Source of the DNA: Pedobacter paludis
GTDB lineage: Bacteria; Bacteroidota; Bacteroidia; Sphingobacteriales; Sphingobacteriaceae
NCBI RefSeq assembly: GCF_003173575.1
Contig: NZ_QGNY01000004.1
Span: forward strand, 62,001 to 126,000
Length of the DNA stretch: 64,000 nucleotides
Direction of reading: 5' to 3'
Part shown: positions 33,837 to 41,701 of the stretch, one piece after another
Layout: the number at the start of each line of letters is the position of its first letter
Numbering within the stretch: position 1 is the first letter of the stretch
Program-made: the position numbers and the translations under genes
The notes under the pieces: generated by a model
What the model saw: the letters and a program-made list of their open reading frames with translations, nothing else
What the model was told of the DNA's origin: nothing
The model's database searches: none

Positions 33837-35333
33837 TTAAACAATATACTTCTCTAACTCATCTGCTAATTTCCGATCATTACTTAACCTTGGCACTTTA
33901 TTCTGCCCACCCAACTTACCTTCGCTCTTCATATAATTAACAAAAGCGTCTTTTTGCAAAGTACGGATAATTAAGGGCTGAAGAATACTTCCTTCAATTA
34001 AATCAAAATAATAAATATTTTTCTTTTGTAAAGCTTCATCAACTTTTTTGCTAAAGGCGATTAGATCTTTTGGTGCTGTAGAAAATTCTATAAACCACTC
34101 ATGGTACGGTAATCCTTCTTTCGGGCTTACCTGTGGAGCTACCGTAAATTCTGTAATTTCTATTCGCTCATCATTTGCAACACTTAAAAGCGCATGTTCT
34201 ACTTCTTCTCCAATTACGTGTTCTCCAAATGCAGAGATAAAATGTTTAATTCTACCCGTAACTATAATTTTATATGGATTTTTAGAGACAAACTTAATCG
34301 TATCACCAATGCTGTACCCCCATAGGCCAGCGTTGGTATTGAGTATTAATGCATAATTGGTATCTAACTTAATTTCTCCGAGCGATAATCTGGTCGGATT
34401 TTCGTTATAATATTCATCAGTTGGGATAAATTCATAAAAGATACCTGCGTTGGCGAGCAATAACAAACCTTTATCTTTTTGCGAATCTTGATAGGCAATG
34501 AATCCCTCCGATGCTGGGTAAGTTTCAATGGAATCGATTTTTTTGCCGATGCTCTGCTCGATCTTGGCCCGGTAAGGTTCGAAATTTACCCCACCATAAA
34601 TAAATAGACTAAAGTTTTTAAAAATCTCGGCAATTTTCTTTCCGCCCGATTTTTCTGAAAGTTTATCAAAATACATCTGCACCCAAGGCGGAATGCCAGA
34701 AATTAAGGTCATATCCTCCTTAATCGTTTCATCAACAATGGCATCAACCTTTTGTTCCCAATCTTCAATACAATTGGTTTCGTAAGATGGCAGACGGTTT
34801 TTCTGTAAATAAGCTGGAACATGGTGTGCTACAATTCCAGAAAGGCGACCTACATTTATTCCATGTTTTAAAGTTAATGTAGGACTTCCCTGTAAAAAAA
34901 TCATCTTTCCATTAACAAAATCGGCTTTTCCAGTTTCATTAATGTAGGTTAATATCGCATTACGGGCAGCCTTAATGTGTTCGGGCATGGATTCTTTTGA
35001 AAGCGGTATATACTTAACACCGGAAGTTGTTCCAGAAGTTTTAGCAAAATATAAGGGTTTCCCCTTCCACAGAACATCTTCCTCTCCTGCTACAACGCGA
35101 TCGATATAAGGCTTTAAACCTTCATAATCTCGAACTGAAACCTGTTTTTTAAAATCTGTATAGTTTTTAATTTTAGTAAAACTATGATCTTTACCGAAAG
35201 CCGTTTCTTTTGCAGCCTCAATTAATTTTTTAAGTATTTTATTTTGAGCTCCAACGGCATTATTTTTCCATTTGTTTATTTGCCAAACGGCAATGGCCGC
35301 AAAAGGTTTACTTAATGCTGATTTTAATCCCAT
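33837..35333 (-). CDS. GH3-family acyl-adenylate/amide synthetase-like protein
   Basis: A 498-residue member of the GH3 family, named for plant auxin-conjugating enzymes within the ANL superfamily. The ATP-binding P-loop-like segment KTSGTTSGVKYIPLS is at about residue 100, with IFYEFIPTDEY and VTGRIKHFISAFGEHVIGEE in the C-terminal half. Plant members form amide bonds between acyl acids and amino acids; the bacterial substrate is unknown. In this phylum it often lies near lipid or envelope genes, as here near glycosyltransferases. Family firm, function open. Confidence 0.87.
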   Translation of the reverse strand: MGLKSALSKPFAAIAVWQINKWKNNAVGAQNKILKKLIEAAKETAFGKDHSFTKIKNYTDFKKQVSVRDYEGLKPYIDRVVAGEEDVLWKGKPLYFAKTSGTTSGVKYIPLSKESMPEHIKAARNAILTYINETGKADFVNGKMIFLQGSPTLTLKHGINVGRLSGIVAHHVPAYLQKNRLPSYETNCIEDWEQKVDAIVDETIKEDMTLISGIPPWVQMYFDKLSEKSGGKKIAEIFKNFSLFIYGGVNFEPYRAKIEQSIGKKIDSIETYPASEGFIAYQDSQKDKGLLLLANAGIFYEFIPTDEYYNENPTRLSLGEIKLDTNYALILNTNAGLWGYSIGDTIKFVSKNPYKIIVTGRIKHFISAFGEHVIGEEVEHALLSVANDERIEITEFTVAPQVSPKEGLPYHEWFIEFSTAPKDLIAFSKKVDEALQKKNIYYFDLIEGSILQPLIIRTLQKDAFVNYMKSEGKLGGQNKVPRLSNDRKLADELEKYIV

Positions 35334-35351
35334 ATCTCTATTAATCAGATT

Positions 35352-35468
35352 TTAATTTATCAAAATCTGTGTTTCTAATAACGGATTGCCTAACTCAAAT
35401 GCCTTTTGCCGACCCAAATCTGCAGAATTATTAAGATTGCTCAGAATTTTATTAATCAACATATGCAT
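35352..35468 (-). CDS. Possible 38-codon small gene
   Basis: An ORF of 38 codons starting with ATG CAT ATG, 4 bp past the stop of the membrane protein gene and ending 18 bp before the GH3 gene. The predicted peptide (containing KILSNLNNSADLGRQKAFEL) is mixed and helix-prone rather than low complexity, and fills the spacer neatly. There is no homology evidence; it could be a gene remnant or chance. Confidence 0.3.
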   Translation of the reverse strand: MHMLINKILSNLNNSADLGRQKAFELGNPLLETQILIN

Positions 35469-35472
35469 ATTT

Positions 35473-36261
35473 TTAAACGATATTATGTAAAATATCTGGA
35501 TGCTCATCGCCTTGATATTCGCTAGAAATTTTGCGGTAAGCCACAGTTAAAGCAACACTAGACAAGGGTACAATAATAAATGAACTTAAAATATTTACAA
35601 TAAAAGCAACAAGTGGCCATTGCAGATAGTTTAACAAAAGATAGATTAGATAGCCTCCGCCTAGAACAACAAGAAGTAACAATATTTTAGTAAAATTTCC
35701 TTTAGTTGTGGCCAAACTTAATTTAATAGATTCAAAAGGCCCAGCATTTTTATCGATTATAAAAAAAGGAAAAAAAGAAATTCTTAGCCAAGTAATAAAA
35801 ATGGCAATAATGCCTACAGAAATTGCCACGTTTTTAACAATGCTGATGTTAATGCCTGTGTAAATAAAGGGAAAGGCAATTAAGATAACCACCAAGTAAA
35901 CGCCAAAAATGCAACCTACAAAATATAAAGTGGCGATTAAGAATCTAATAATCTGTTGTCTTGTTGGTAAAGTATCCACAATCTTTACATCGCTTTCTTC
36001 ATCATCCATTAAATGAAAAATGTATTTAAATAAAGAAAGGTTGATTGTAAAATAAAGCATAATGAAAATAATAACCATAACCACACTTAGGGCTTTACTC
36101 ACATCCTTAATAAAAAAGGCCATCAAACTCGATGCACTAGCCGTAATAAACATTAAAAAACACAGCGTAGCTATAGAGAAATAATGTTTTTTGGTAATGC
36201 CCCAGGCTTTCTGAATTACTTCGTTAACGGCAAACGTACTTTCTTTTAGATAATTTATCAT
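35473..36261 (-). CDS. Multi-pass membrane protein
   Basis: A 262-residue protein with about six hydrophobic segments (including SIATLCFLMFITASASSLMA, VVMVIIFIMLYFTINLSLF and IVPLSSVALTVAYRKIS). No catalytic motif is seen. Its ATG overlaps the stop of the upstream glycosyltransferase gene (ATGA, 4 bp), so translation is coupled and a role with that enzyme in envelope glycan or lipid synthesis is likely. I cannot name the family. Confidence 0.75.
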   Translation of the reverse strand: MINYLKESTFAVNEVIQKAWGITKKHYFSIATLCFLMFITASASSLMAFFIKDVSKALSVVMVIIFIMLYFTINLSLFKYIFHLMDDEESDVKIVDTLPTRQQIIRFLIATLYFVGCIFGVYLVVILIAFPFIYTGINISIVKNVAISVGIIAIFITWLRISFFPFFIIDKNAGPFESIKLSLATTKGNFTKILLLLVVLGGGYLIYLLLNYLQWPLVAFIVNILSSFIIVPLSSVALTVAYRKISSEYQGDEHPDILHNIV

Positions 36262-37226
36262 TTTTGTTTTAATACCACTCTTTTTATAAAATCTTGCATA
36301 AATCCCAAACCATAAGCAGTTAACTGGATAAATGAAGATATAATGCTCAAAAATGCAACTTTTAAACTTTTATTTACTGACCAAGAGTGAAAAAATATCA
36401 ACAAAAAATACAGCAAAAGAAAAAAGTTGCAAACAAAGCCCAAAGGCCAATAGAATATATTACAAAGAATTGTAAATATAAAACCGACAGTAAAAACTGC
36501 CGGAAAGAAGTGAACCAACTTGAGTTGGGATGGAAAATGTTTATAAATATTAATTCTTGCCCTGCCAAAAAAGTGCAGTTGTTTATAAAACTGACTAAAG
36601 CTTGTTCTTCTTTTATGGTAAACTTTGGCATCAGGAATTAAACCAATACTAAAGCCGTTTTCATGGATTCGAATACTGTACTCAATATCTTCGCCCAATC
36701 GGGTTAAAATAAATCCGCCTACTTTTTCCCAAACCTGCCTTGAAATCCCCATATTGAAACTTCGCGGATGAAACTGACCAATATGATTTTTATTTCCACG
36801 TATTCCACCGGTTGTAAAAGGAGAAGTCATAGCGTAACTTATGGCTTTTTGCACAGGTGTAAAGCTTTCATGTGCAGCATCTGGTCCGCCGTAAGCATCT
36901 AAATGATGGTCGTAAAGGTAATTTTTTACTTCTTCTAAGTAATTAGCGGGTATTAAACAGTCCGAATCAAATATTACAAAATAATCTCCCTTTGCTCTTT
37001 CAAAGCCATAGTTTCTCGTAAAACCTTGCCCTTCGTTTTCTTTATAGAAATATCGAACATCTAACTGATTACCATAACTTTCTACAATTGCTTTTGCATC
37101 GTCTTTAGAGCCATCTTCTATTACCAATACCTCAAACTGCAAATAAGTTTGTTTAGTTAAGGTGTGCAAAAGTTCATCAATTTCTTGAGGACGATTATAA
37201 AGAGGGATTATGATGGAGAAAAACAT
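36258..37226 (-). CDS. Family 2 glycosyltransferase with C-terminal membrane segments
   Basis: A 322-residue GT-A enzyme. The N-terminal IIIPLYNRPQEIDELL and LVIEDGSKD bind nucleotide-sugar, FDSDC is the DxD metal site, and LTRLGEDIEYSIRI holds the ED catalytic region. Two to three hydrophobic segments near residues 240-300 anchor it to the membrane. It is likely to act on a lipid-linked acceptor. It overlaps the next gene by 4 bp and follows a second GT2 gene across a 35-bp palindromic spacer. Confidence 0.88.
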   Translation of the reverse strand: MFFSIIIPLYNRPQEIDELLHTLTKQTYLQFEVLVIEDGSKDDAKAIVESYGNQLDVRYFYKENEGQGFTRNYGFERAKGDYFVIFDSDCLIPANYLEEVKNYLYDHHLDAYGGPDAAHESFTPVQKAISYAMTSPFTTGGIRGNKNHIGQFHPRSFNMGISRQVWEKVGGFILTRLGEDIEYSIRIHENGFSIGLIPDAKVYHKRRTSFSQFYKQLHFFGRARINIYKHFPSQLKLVHFFPAVFTVGFIFTILCNIFYWPLGFVCNFFLLLYFLLIFFHSWSVNKSLKVAFLSIISSFIQLTAYGLGFMQDFIKRVVLKQK

Positions 37227-37266
37227 TAGTTAATTAGCTTATTGTTCAATTAGCCAATTAGCTAAT
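37225..37266. repeat. Palindromic spacer between two glycosyltransferase genes
   Basis: ATTAGTTAATTAGCTTATTG pairs with CAATTAGCCAATTAGCTAAT (about 17 of 20 positions). The whole 35-bp spacer is taken up by the palindrome. Confidence 0.6.
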
Positions 37267-38212
37267 CAAGTTTCTTTTCGATTAAATATTGATTTCTTTC
37301 TGGTGCGTTACGCGATAACAGTTCTGCAATGAAACCTGCCAAAAACATTTGTGAGCCCACGACGATTGCAACAAGAGATAAATAAAACAAGGGTTGATCG
37401 GTTACATCACGATAGGCTAAACCTTGCCAAATTAAATATTTTTTCTCGAATAAGATATACAAAGCCATCACAATTCCGATGAAAAAACTCAATACCCCCA
37501 ATGAACCAAAAAAGTGCATGGGGCGTTTACCAAATTTACCAACAAAGAAAATGGAAAGTAAATCTAAAAAGCCATTTATAAACCTGCTGAAACCGAATTT
37601 TGTTGTTCCATACTTGCGTGCCCTGTGTTCTACAACTTGTTCGGCAATTTTATTAAAGCCAGCCCATTTTGCAATAACAGGTATATATCTGTGCATTTCT
37701 CCATAAACTTCTATGGTCTTAATCACATCGCTACGGTAAGCTTTTAACCCACAATTAAAATCGTTTAATTCTATTCCACTCATTTTACGAGTTGCGGCAT
37801 TGAATAATTTTGTAGGAATTGTTTTCGTAATCGGATCGTAACGTTTCTTTTTCCAGCCGGAAATTAAATCGAGTTTTTCTTCTTTTATCCTGCGGTACAA
37901 TTCCGGAATTTCATCAGGACTATCTTGTAAATCGGCATCCATTGTAATGATCACATCACCTTGTGTAGCCTCGAAACCAACATTTAATGCCGCAGATTTT
38001 CCGTAGTTTCTTCTAAATTTAATCCCTTTTATAGCTTCATTCTGTTCTCTTAACGATTCTATAACTTCCCAGGATTTATCTGTACTGCCATCATCAACCA
38101 ACACAATTTCGTAGCTGAAATTGTTGTCGTTCATTACTTTAGCAATCCATGCCGTTAATTCTGGCAATGATTCATCTTCATTAAACAAGGGTACTACAAC
38201 TGATATATCCAT
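37262..38212 (-). CDS. Family 2 glycosyltransferase, polyprenyl-phosphate type
   Basis: A 316-residue GT2 enzyme of the DPM1/GtrB/ArnC type: VVVPLFNEDESLPEL, VLVDDGSTDKSWE, TMDADLQDSPDEIP (DxD) and FRRNYGKSAALNVGF. Two transmembrane segments follow at about residues 230-290. Such enzymes load a sugar onto undecaprenyl phosphate for later transfer at the outer face. It stands upstream of a second GT2 gene in a minus-strand run. The sugar is not predictable. Confidence 0.9.
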   Translation of the reverse strand: MDISVVVPLFNEDESLPELTAWIAKVMNDNNFSYEIVLVDDGSTDKSWEVIESLREQNEAIKGIKFRRNYGKSAALNVGFEATQGDVIITMDADLQDSPDEIPELYRRIKEEKLDLISGWKKKRYDPITKTIPTKLFNAATRKMSGIELNDFNCGLKAYRSDVIKTIEVYGEMHRYIPVIAKWAGFNKIAEQVVEHRARKYGTTKFGFSRFINGFLDLLSIFFVGKFGKRPMHFFGSLGVLSFFIGIVMALYILFEKKYLIWQGLAYRDVTDQPLFYLSLVAIVVGSQMFLAGFIAELLSRNAPERNQYLIEKKLD

Positions 38213-38213
38213 T

Positions 38214-38247
<34 letters not shown>

Positions 38248-38270
38248 CCTAAATCTTTAAACAGATACTT

Positions 38271-38322
38271 TAAAAATAAAACGTGCAAATTTCATCAAAT
38301 TAAATGATAAAACCTGCACGTT
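38271..38322 (-). terminator. Hairpin terminator after the zeta cassette
   Basis: Stem AACGTGCA (38280-38287) with TGCACGTT (38315-38322), followed on the minus strand by a T-rich tract. Its right arm overlaps the left 19-bp direct repeat (38317-38335), so the repeat may originally be part of the terminator of the DUF4199 gene. Confidence 0.6.
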
Positions 38323-38335
38323 CAAAAATTTTGAT
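38317..38335 (+). repeat. 19-bp direct repeat, left copy
   Basis: CACGTTCAAAAATTTTGAT, identical to 39110-39128. The two copies closely bracket the zeta-like kinase and its small partner gene, with start-to-start distance 793 bp. Confidence 0.85.
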
Positions 38336-38340
38336 ATGTA

Positions 38341-38508
38341 TTATAATTTTATGTCTTTAGCTTTTACTTTTATAATTTTTCCATTCTCAGAAAAAACCAG
38401 ATAACCATCATTTTTACTTTTATAATTAACCATTTTTTTGAAAGCAAGATTAAGTCCATTTCTAATCTTTTCCCTCATTTCGATATTGCTAGTATGATTA
38501 TTTCCCAT
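38341..38508 (-). CDS. Small protein overlapping the zeta-like kinase gene
   Basis: A 55-residue ORF whose ATG (38508) lies inside the last codons of the zeta-like gene, overlapping it by 11 bp in another frame. The peptide is basic (NIEMREKIRNGLNLAFKKM, then KNDGYLVFSENGKIIKVKAK). The tight overlap implies translational coupling. It could be the antitoxin or a partner of the kinase; no family is recognised. The ORF ends just inside the left 19-bp repeat, so both genes move as one block. Confidence 0.6.
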   Translation of the reverse strand: MGNNHTSNIEMREKIRNGLNLAFKKMVNYKSKNDGYLVFSENGKIIKVKAKDIKL

Positions 38509-39073
38509 TAGACATTAGATTAATTTTAGACCAGATATCCTCTTCAAAGATAGTTATTTCTTTATTTAAATTTCCCTCGGCAATAAACTGCAAATTACGA
38601 TCAGAACTATTAATAATTAACCAATAATTAGCTATTGCGAAAAATAATTGTAGATTTTGTATTCCTTTAATGTATCTCCTTCGTATTACCTCTTCAGGGA
38701 TATGATGTCCCCCTTCTAAGACTCTTGTTTTTACTCTTTCGATGGCCAATTCAACATCGTTCAGCCAAAAGAACAACAGTATAATTTGATAACCTAACAA
38801 TTTAGCTTTAGCAATAGTATTAATGTAAGATTTTGTTGTTAAAGTAGTTTCAATAGCAAAATCTACATAATTATTTAATAACTCATCAATTCTGGCTAGC
38901 ATGATTTTACCAGCTTGAATCGCTACATTTTCTGGATTGAACGGAGATATACCTCTTGCAATTTCATCAGCGTTAACAAACTCTTTACAATTTAGCATTT
39001 CCGGTAATACTGTAAATGATGCAGTTGTTTTCCCTGCTCCATTACATCCTGAAATGATATATAAGTTTGGCAT
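38498..39073 (-). CDS. Zeta-toxin-like P-loop kinase
   Basis: A 191-residue kinase. Walker A is GCNGAGKTT (residues 9-17), the nucleotide-sugar or substrate loop FVNADEIARGISPFNPENVA follows, and FAIETTLTTKSYI and RVKTRVLEGGHHIPEEVIRR complete the zeta/AAA_33 pattern. Zeta toxins phosphorylate UDP-activated sugars and block cell wall synthesis; chromosomal stand-alone homologues may have other substrates. The usual upstream epsilon antitoxin is absent; a small overlapping gene lies downstream instead. Flanked by 19-bp direct repeats within a conserved-looking run of house-keeping genes, it appears inserted. Confidence 0.82.
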   Translation of the reverse strand: MPNLYIISGCNGAGKTTASFTVLPEMLNCKEFVNADEIARGISPFNPENVAIQAGKIMLARIDELLNNYVDFAIETTLTTKSYINTIAKAKLLGYQIILLFFWLNDVELAIERVKTRVLEGGHHIPEEVIRRRYIKGIQNLQLFFAIANYWLIINSSDRNLQFIAEGNLNKEITIFEEDIWSKINLMSNGK

Positions 39074-39109
39074 TAATTATAAAATCCAGATACAATTTTA
39101 AAACACATT

Positions 39110-39128
39110 CACGTTCAAAAATTTTGAT
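39110..39128 (+). repeat. 19-bp direct repeat, right copy
   Basis: Identical to 38317-38335. It lies between the zeta-like gene start (39073) and the DUF4199 gene stop (39144). Confidence 0.85.
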
Positions 39129-39143
39129 TGTTTTCTCAACCAA

Positions 39144-39677
39144 TTAAATGCGATCCTTTTTAACAACCGCAGCAGTTACCAGACTAATTATTAAACCAAA
39201 TAATGTGTATGTAATAGCAGAACCGAATGCAATCAAATAAATCATGTACTTGCTCATCATCTGGATTCCCTTTATTTTTTGTTCGTCGTCTCCAGCAATT
39301 TTTAATTGTGCATCCAGAATATCCTGTAATGCTCCTTTATCAATTACTGCATAATAAAGCATCATTAATAAACCGATAAACAATCCAGAATAAGCAGCAA
39401 CTTTAAAGCCTGTAGAAAATGCACGACCATAAGTAATGAAGCCACCTAAATCCTGTTTATGTTTATTCTGCGCATAGTAGATGGCTAAAATAAATGTTCC
39501 ATAAGAAAGTACTATAGAAATTGCTTTTTGCCAAATTGGTGTACCTTCTATTTGCGTACTCATGCCTAAAAGATTCATAACGAATACTAAAGCTAAAGTA
39601 TAAAGCGCAAAGGTTATGGCTACTTGAAAAGCCAATGCATTAGGTTTTTTTTGTTCTTGAGCAATTTGTTGTTCCAT
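39144..39677 (-). CDS. DUF4199 membrane protein
   Basis: A 177-residue protein with four hydrophobic segments. The family block GGFITYGRAFSTGFKVAAYSGL lies between the second and third, and the C-terminal segment (FGLIISLVTAAVVKKDRI) is typical. Members are found almost only in Bacteroidota, often next to glycosyltransferase genes; role unknown. The gene is 11 bp downstream of the previous gene. Normally the GT2 gene at 37262-38212 would follow directly; the zeta cassette separates them here. Confidence 0.85.
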   Translation of the reverse strand: MEQQIAQEQKKPNALAFQVAITFALYTLALVFVMNLLGMSTQIEGTPIWQKAISIVLSYGTFILAIYYAQNKHKQDLGGFITYGRAFSTGFKVAAYSGLFIGLLMMLYYAVIDKGALQDILDAQLKIAGDDEQKIKGIQMMSKYMIYLIAFGSAITYTLFGLIISLVTAAVVKKDRI

Positions 39678-39688
39678 TTGAGTATAAT

Positions 39689-40357
39689 TTAGTTATTAAT
39701 TGTAGTAATTAAAGTATAAGTAGCAGAATCGAACGATTTGTTACTGCTAAATTGAATTAATTCTTTGCTTGTTTCGGCACTTCCCTCTGTATCAAGGAAA
39801 AACGTCATAAAGGGAACGAATAATTCTTGCATTTCTTCGCTAACATTTAGCGTTGGAGCAGTTTTACAGATTTCCTCAACACTACTTTCTGCCAATTGCT
39901 GATTACTAATTAATTCTTCATAAATTTCAAACTCATCTTGAAATTCATCATCTTCTACCAATAAAAATTCTTTTAGGAAATCGCCCAGTTCTGGTTCCAA
40001 TTCTTCATCCTTACATTCTTTAATGTATAATAACAGATTTAAAAGCTCTGTTCCCCTATCAATTGTTTCTTCTTCGATATTTGCCCATTCATCTCCTTCC
40101 AAATAATCATCTTCTAGTTTTTGAACATCGCTGCTAAAGAAATTTACCATCAATAAATCGAAAAATACTTCCCTTAATTCTTCAAACTTTGGATAAGAAT
40201 CGAAAACCGCATCAAATGCAGTGGCTTTATCTAAAAAATTAACATCAAGTTCAAATGAAGCAATTAACTCCTTTTCAAAATCCTCAACATTTATTGCCGA
40301 AACTTCAGCATATTTATTTATCGTGGCGATTAACGCTTTTTTTACTCTATTGTCCAT
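39689..40357 (-). CDS. Hypothetical acidic cytoplasmic protein
   Basis: A 222-residue protein, very acidic (EEETID, ECKDEELEPELGDFLKEF, EDDEFQDEFEIYEEL) with no signal peptide. The start is placed at ATG 40357 (MDNRVKKAL); an upstream ATG at 40393 would lie inside the hairpin spacer. It is in the run between the dihydroorotase-like gene and DUF4199. No family is recognised. Confidence 0.65.
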   Translation of the reverse strand: MDNRVKKALIATINKYAEVSAINVEDFEKELIASFELDVNFLDKATAFDAVFDSYPKFEELREVFFDLLMVNFFSSDVQKLEDDYLEGDEWANIEEETIDRGTELLNLLLYIKECKDEELEPELGDFLKEFLLVEDDEFQDEFEIYEELISNQQLAESSVEEICKTAPTLNVSEEMQELFVPFMTFFLDTEGSAETSKELIQFSSNKSFDSATYTLITTINN

Positions 40358-40377
40358 ATTGTTATATTTAGAGGAGC

Positions 40378-40447
40378 AAAGATAAAGGAACAAGGATTAA
40401 AGACTATTAGCCCATCAAGGTCTTTTATCCTTATTCCTTGTTCTTTA
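40378..40447. repeat. Hairpin repeat of the AAGGAACAAGGAT family
   Basis: Left arm AAAGATAAAGGAACAAGGAT (40378-40397 and onward) pairs with GTCTTTTATCCTTATTCCTT (40420-40439 and onward). Related hairpins occur at 48252-48402 and 50590-50660. It overlaps the stop of the dihydroorotase-like gene. Confidence 0.7.
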
Positions 40448-41701
40448 TTTTTTAAAGTATTGATTGTTATTGTAAACTAATATTGCTTTACCTGTAAGTT
40501 CGGTTCCCATTAAGGGGTTATTGGCCGATTTTGAATAATTGCTTGAAGCATTGTATATCCATTTTTTATCAGTTGCCAAAACCGTAAAGTTTGCCTCCGC
40601 ACCTTCTTCAACTACCGGAATATTTAAATTTAATAATTTACGTGGGTTAATGGCTAATTTTTCGACAATTAAGCTTAAATCTAATCCGGCTCTTAATAAT
40701 AATGGCAAAACAGTTTGCAGGCCGATAATACCATAATGCGCAATTTCAAATTCTACATTTTTAAATTCGATTTCTTCGGGGCGATGCTGAGAAATAATTG
40801 CATCTATTGTTCCGTCCTTTAAACCTACAATTAAAGCTTTTACATCTGCTTTACTGCGCAACGGTGGCTTTACTTTATAATTGCTGTCAAAATCATTTAA
40901 AAGTTCTTCTGTAAAAACCAAGTGATGCGCCGTTACATCGCAGGTAATTTGAACTCCATCTTTTTTGGCTTTGCGAATTAGAGCTACCGAACCTGCTGTA
41001 GAAATATTGCTGATGTGAATTTTGGTTTCATTATAACTGGCCAAAAAGATGTCACGAGCAATATGCATTTCCTCTGCTAGCGCAGGCAAGCCTTTCATTC
41101 CTAAAAGTACTGAGTTTTTGCTTTCGTTAATTTGAGATTTCCCTGCAATGGATTTGTTTTCGGGATAAACCATCAACAAGGCATCAAATCCCTTAGCGTA
41201 TTGCAAGGCTCTGCTCATAAAGCCATCATCCTGTAAAGCCCTATCTCCATCAGAAAAAGCTACCGCACCAGCCATTTGCATATCGAAAAGCTCGGCAAGT
41301 TCTTTTGCCTCTCTGTTTTGACTAATGGCACCAACCGGGAATACATCAACCAAATTGTTTTTGGCTTTATTAATGATGTATTCTACCTGCGATTTTGATT
41401 GTACTGCCGGATTTGCCTGAGGCAATAAAGCCAATCCAGTAAATCCCCCGGCTTTTGCAGTAGCGGTTAAAGTTTCAATATCTTCTTTGGTTTCCAAACC
41501 TGGATCTCCGGCAACACAGTTTAAATCGAAAAACCCTGGGGTTAAGAAAGCACCTTCAGCATCAAAAATGATTTCATTTTTTTCGGCTTCTAGTTTGCCT
41601 ATGTTTTTAATCTTACCATCAACCACTCTAATATCGCACTGCTCTTTGTTAAAATTACTTTGCGGATCTACGATGGCTACGTTCTTAACGAGGAGATTCA
41701 T
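40445..41701 (-). CDS. Dihydroorotase homologue lacking metal ligands
   Basis: A 418-residue amidohydrolase-fold protein of the dihydroorotase family, by overall length and landmarks (TPGFFDLN, NISTAGSV, CDVTAHHL, VKPPLR, NPRKLLNL). The metal-binding sites appear lost: the family DxHxHxRxPG reads DLNCVAGDPG, the H-V-S-T histidine is Asn (ISNIST), and the TDHAPH motif is SQHRPEE. Only the HH of VTAHHL remains. It is thus probably an inactive PyrC-prime type protein that may scaffold aspartate transcarbamoylase or serve otherwise. It overlaps the BatA-domain gene by 4 bp. Confidence 0.82.
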   Translation of the reverse strand: MNLLVKNVAIVDPQSNFNKEQCDIRVVDGKIKNIGKLEAEKNEIIFDAEGAFLTPGFFDLNCVAGDPGLETKEDIETLTATAKAGGFTGLALLPQANPAVQSKSQVEYIINKAKNNLVDVFPVGAISQNREAKELAELFDMQMAGAVAFSDGDRALQDDGFMSRALQYAKGFDALLMVYPENKSIAGKSQINESKNSVLLGMKGLPALAEEMHIARDIFLASYNETKIHISNISTAGSVALIRKAKKDGVQITCDVTAHHLVFTEELLNDFDSNYKVKPPLRSKADVKALIVGLKDGTIDAIISQHRPEEIEFKNVEFEIAHYGIIGLQTVLPLLLRAGLDLSLIVEKLAINPRKLLNLNIPVVEEGAEANFTVLATDKKWIYNASSNYSKSANNPLMGTELTGKAILVYNNNQYFKK

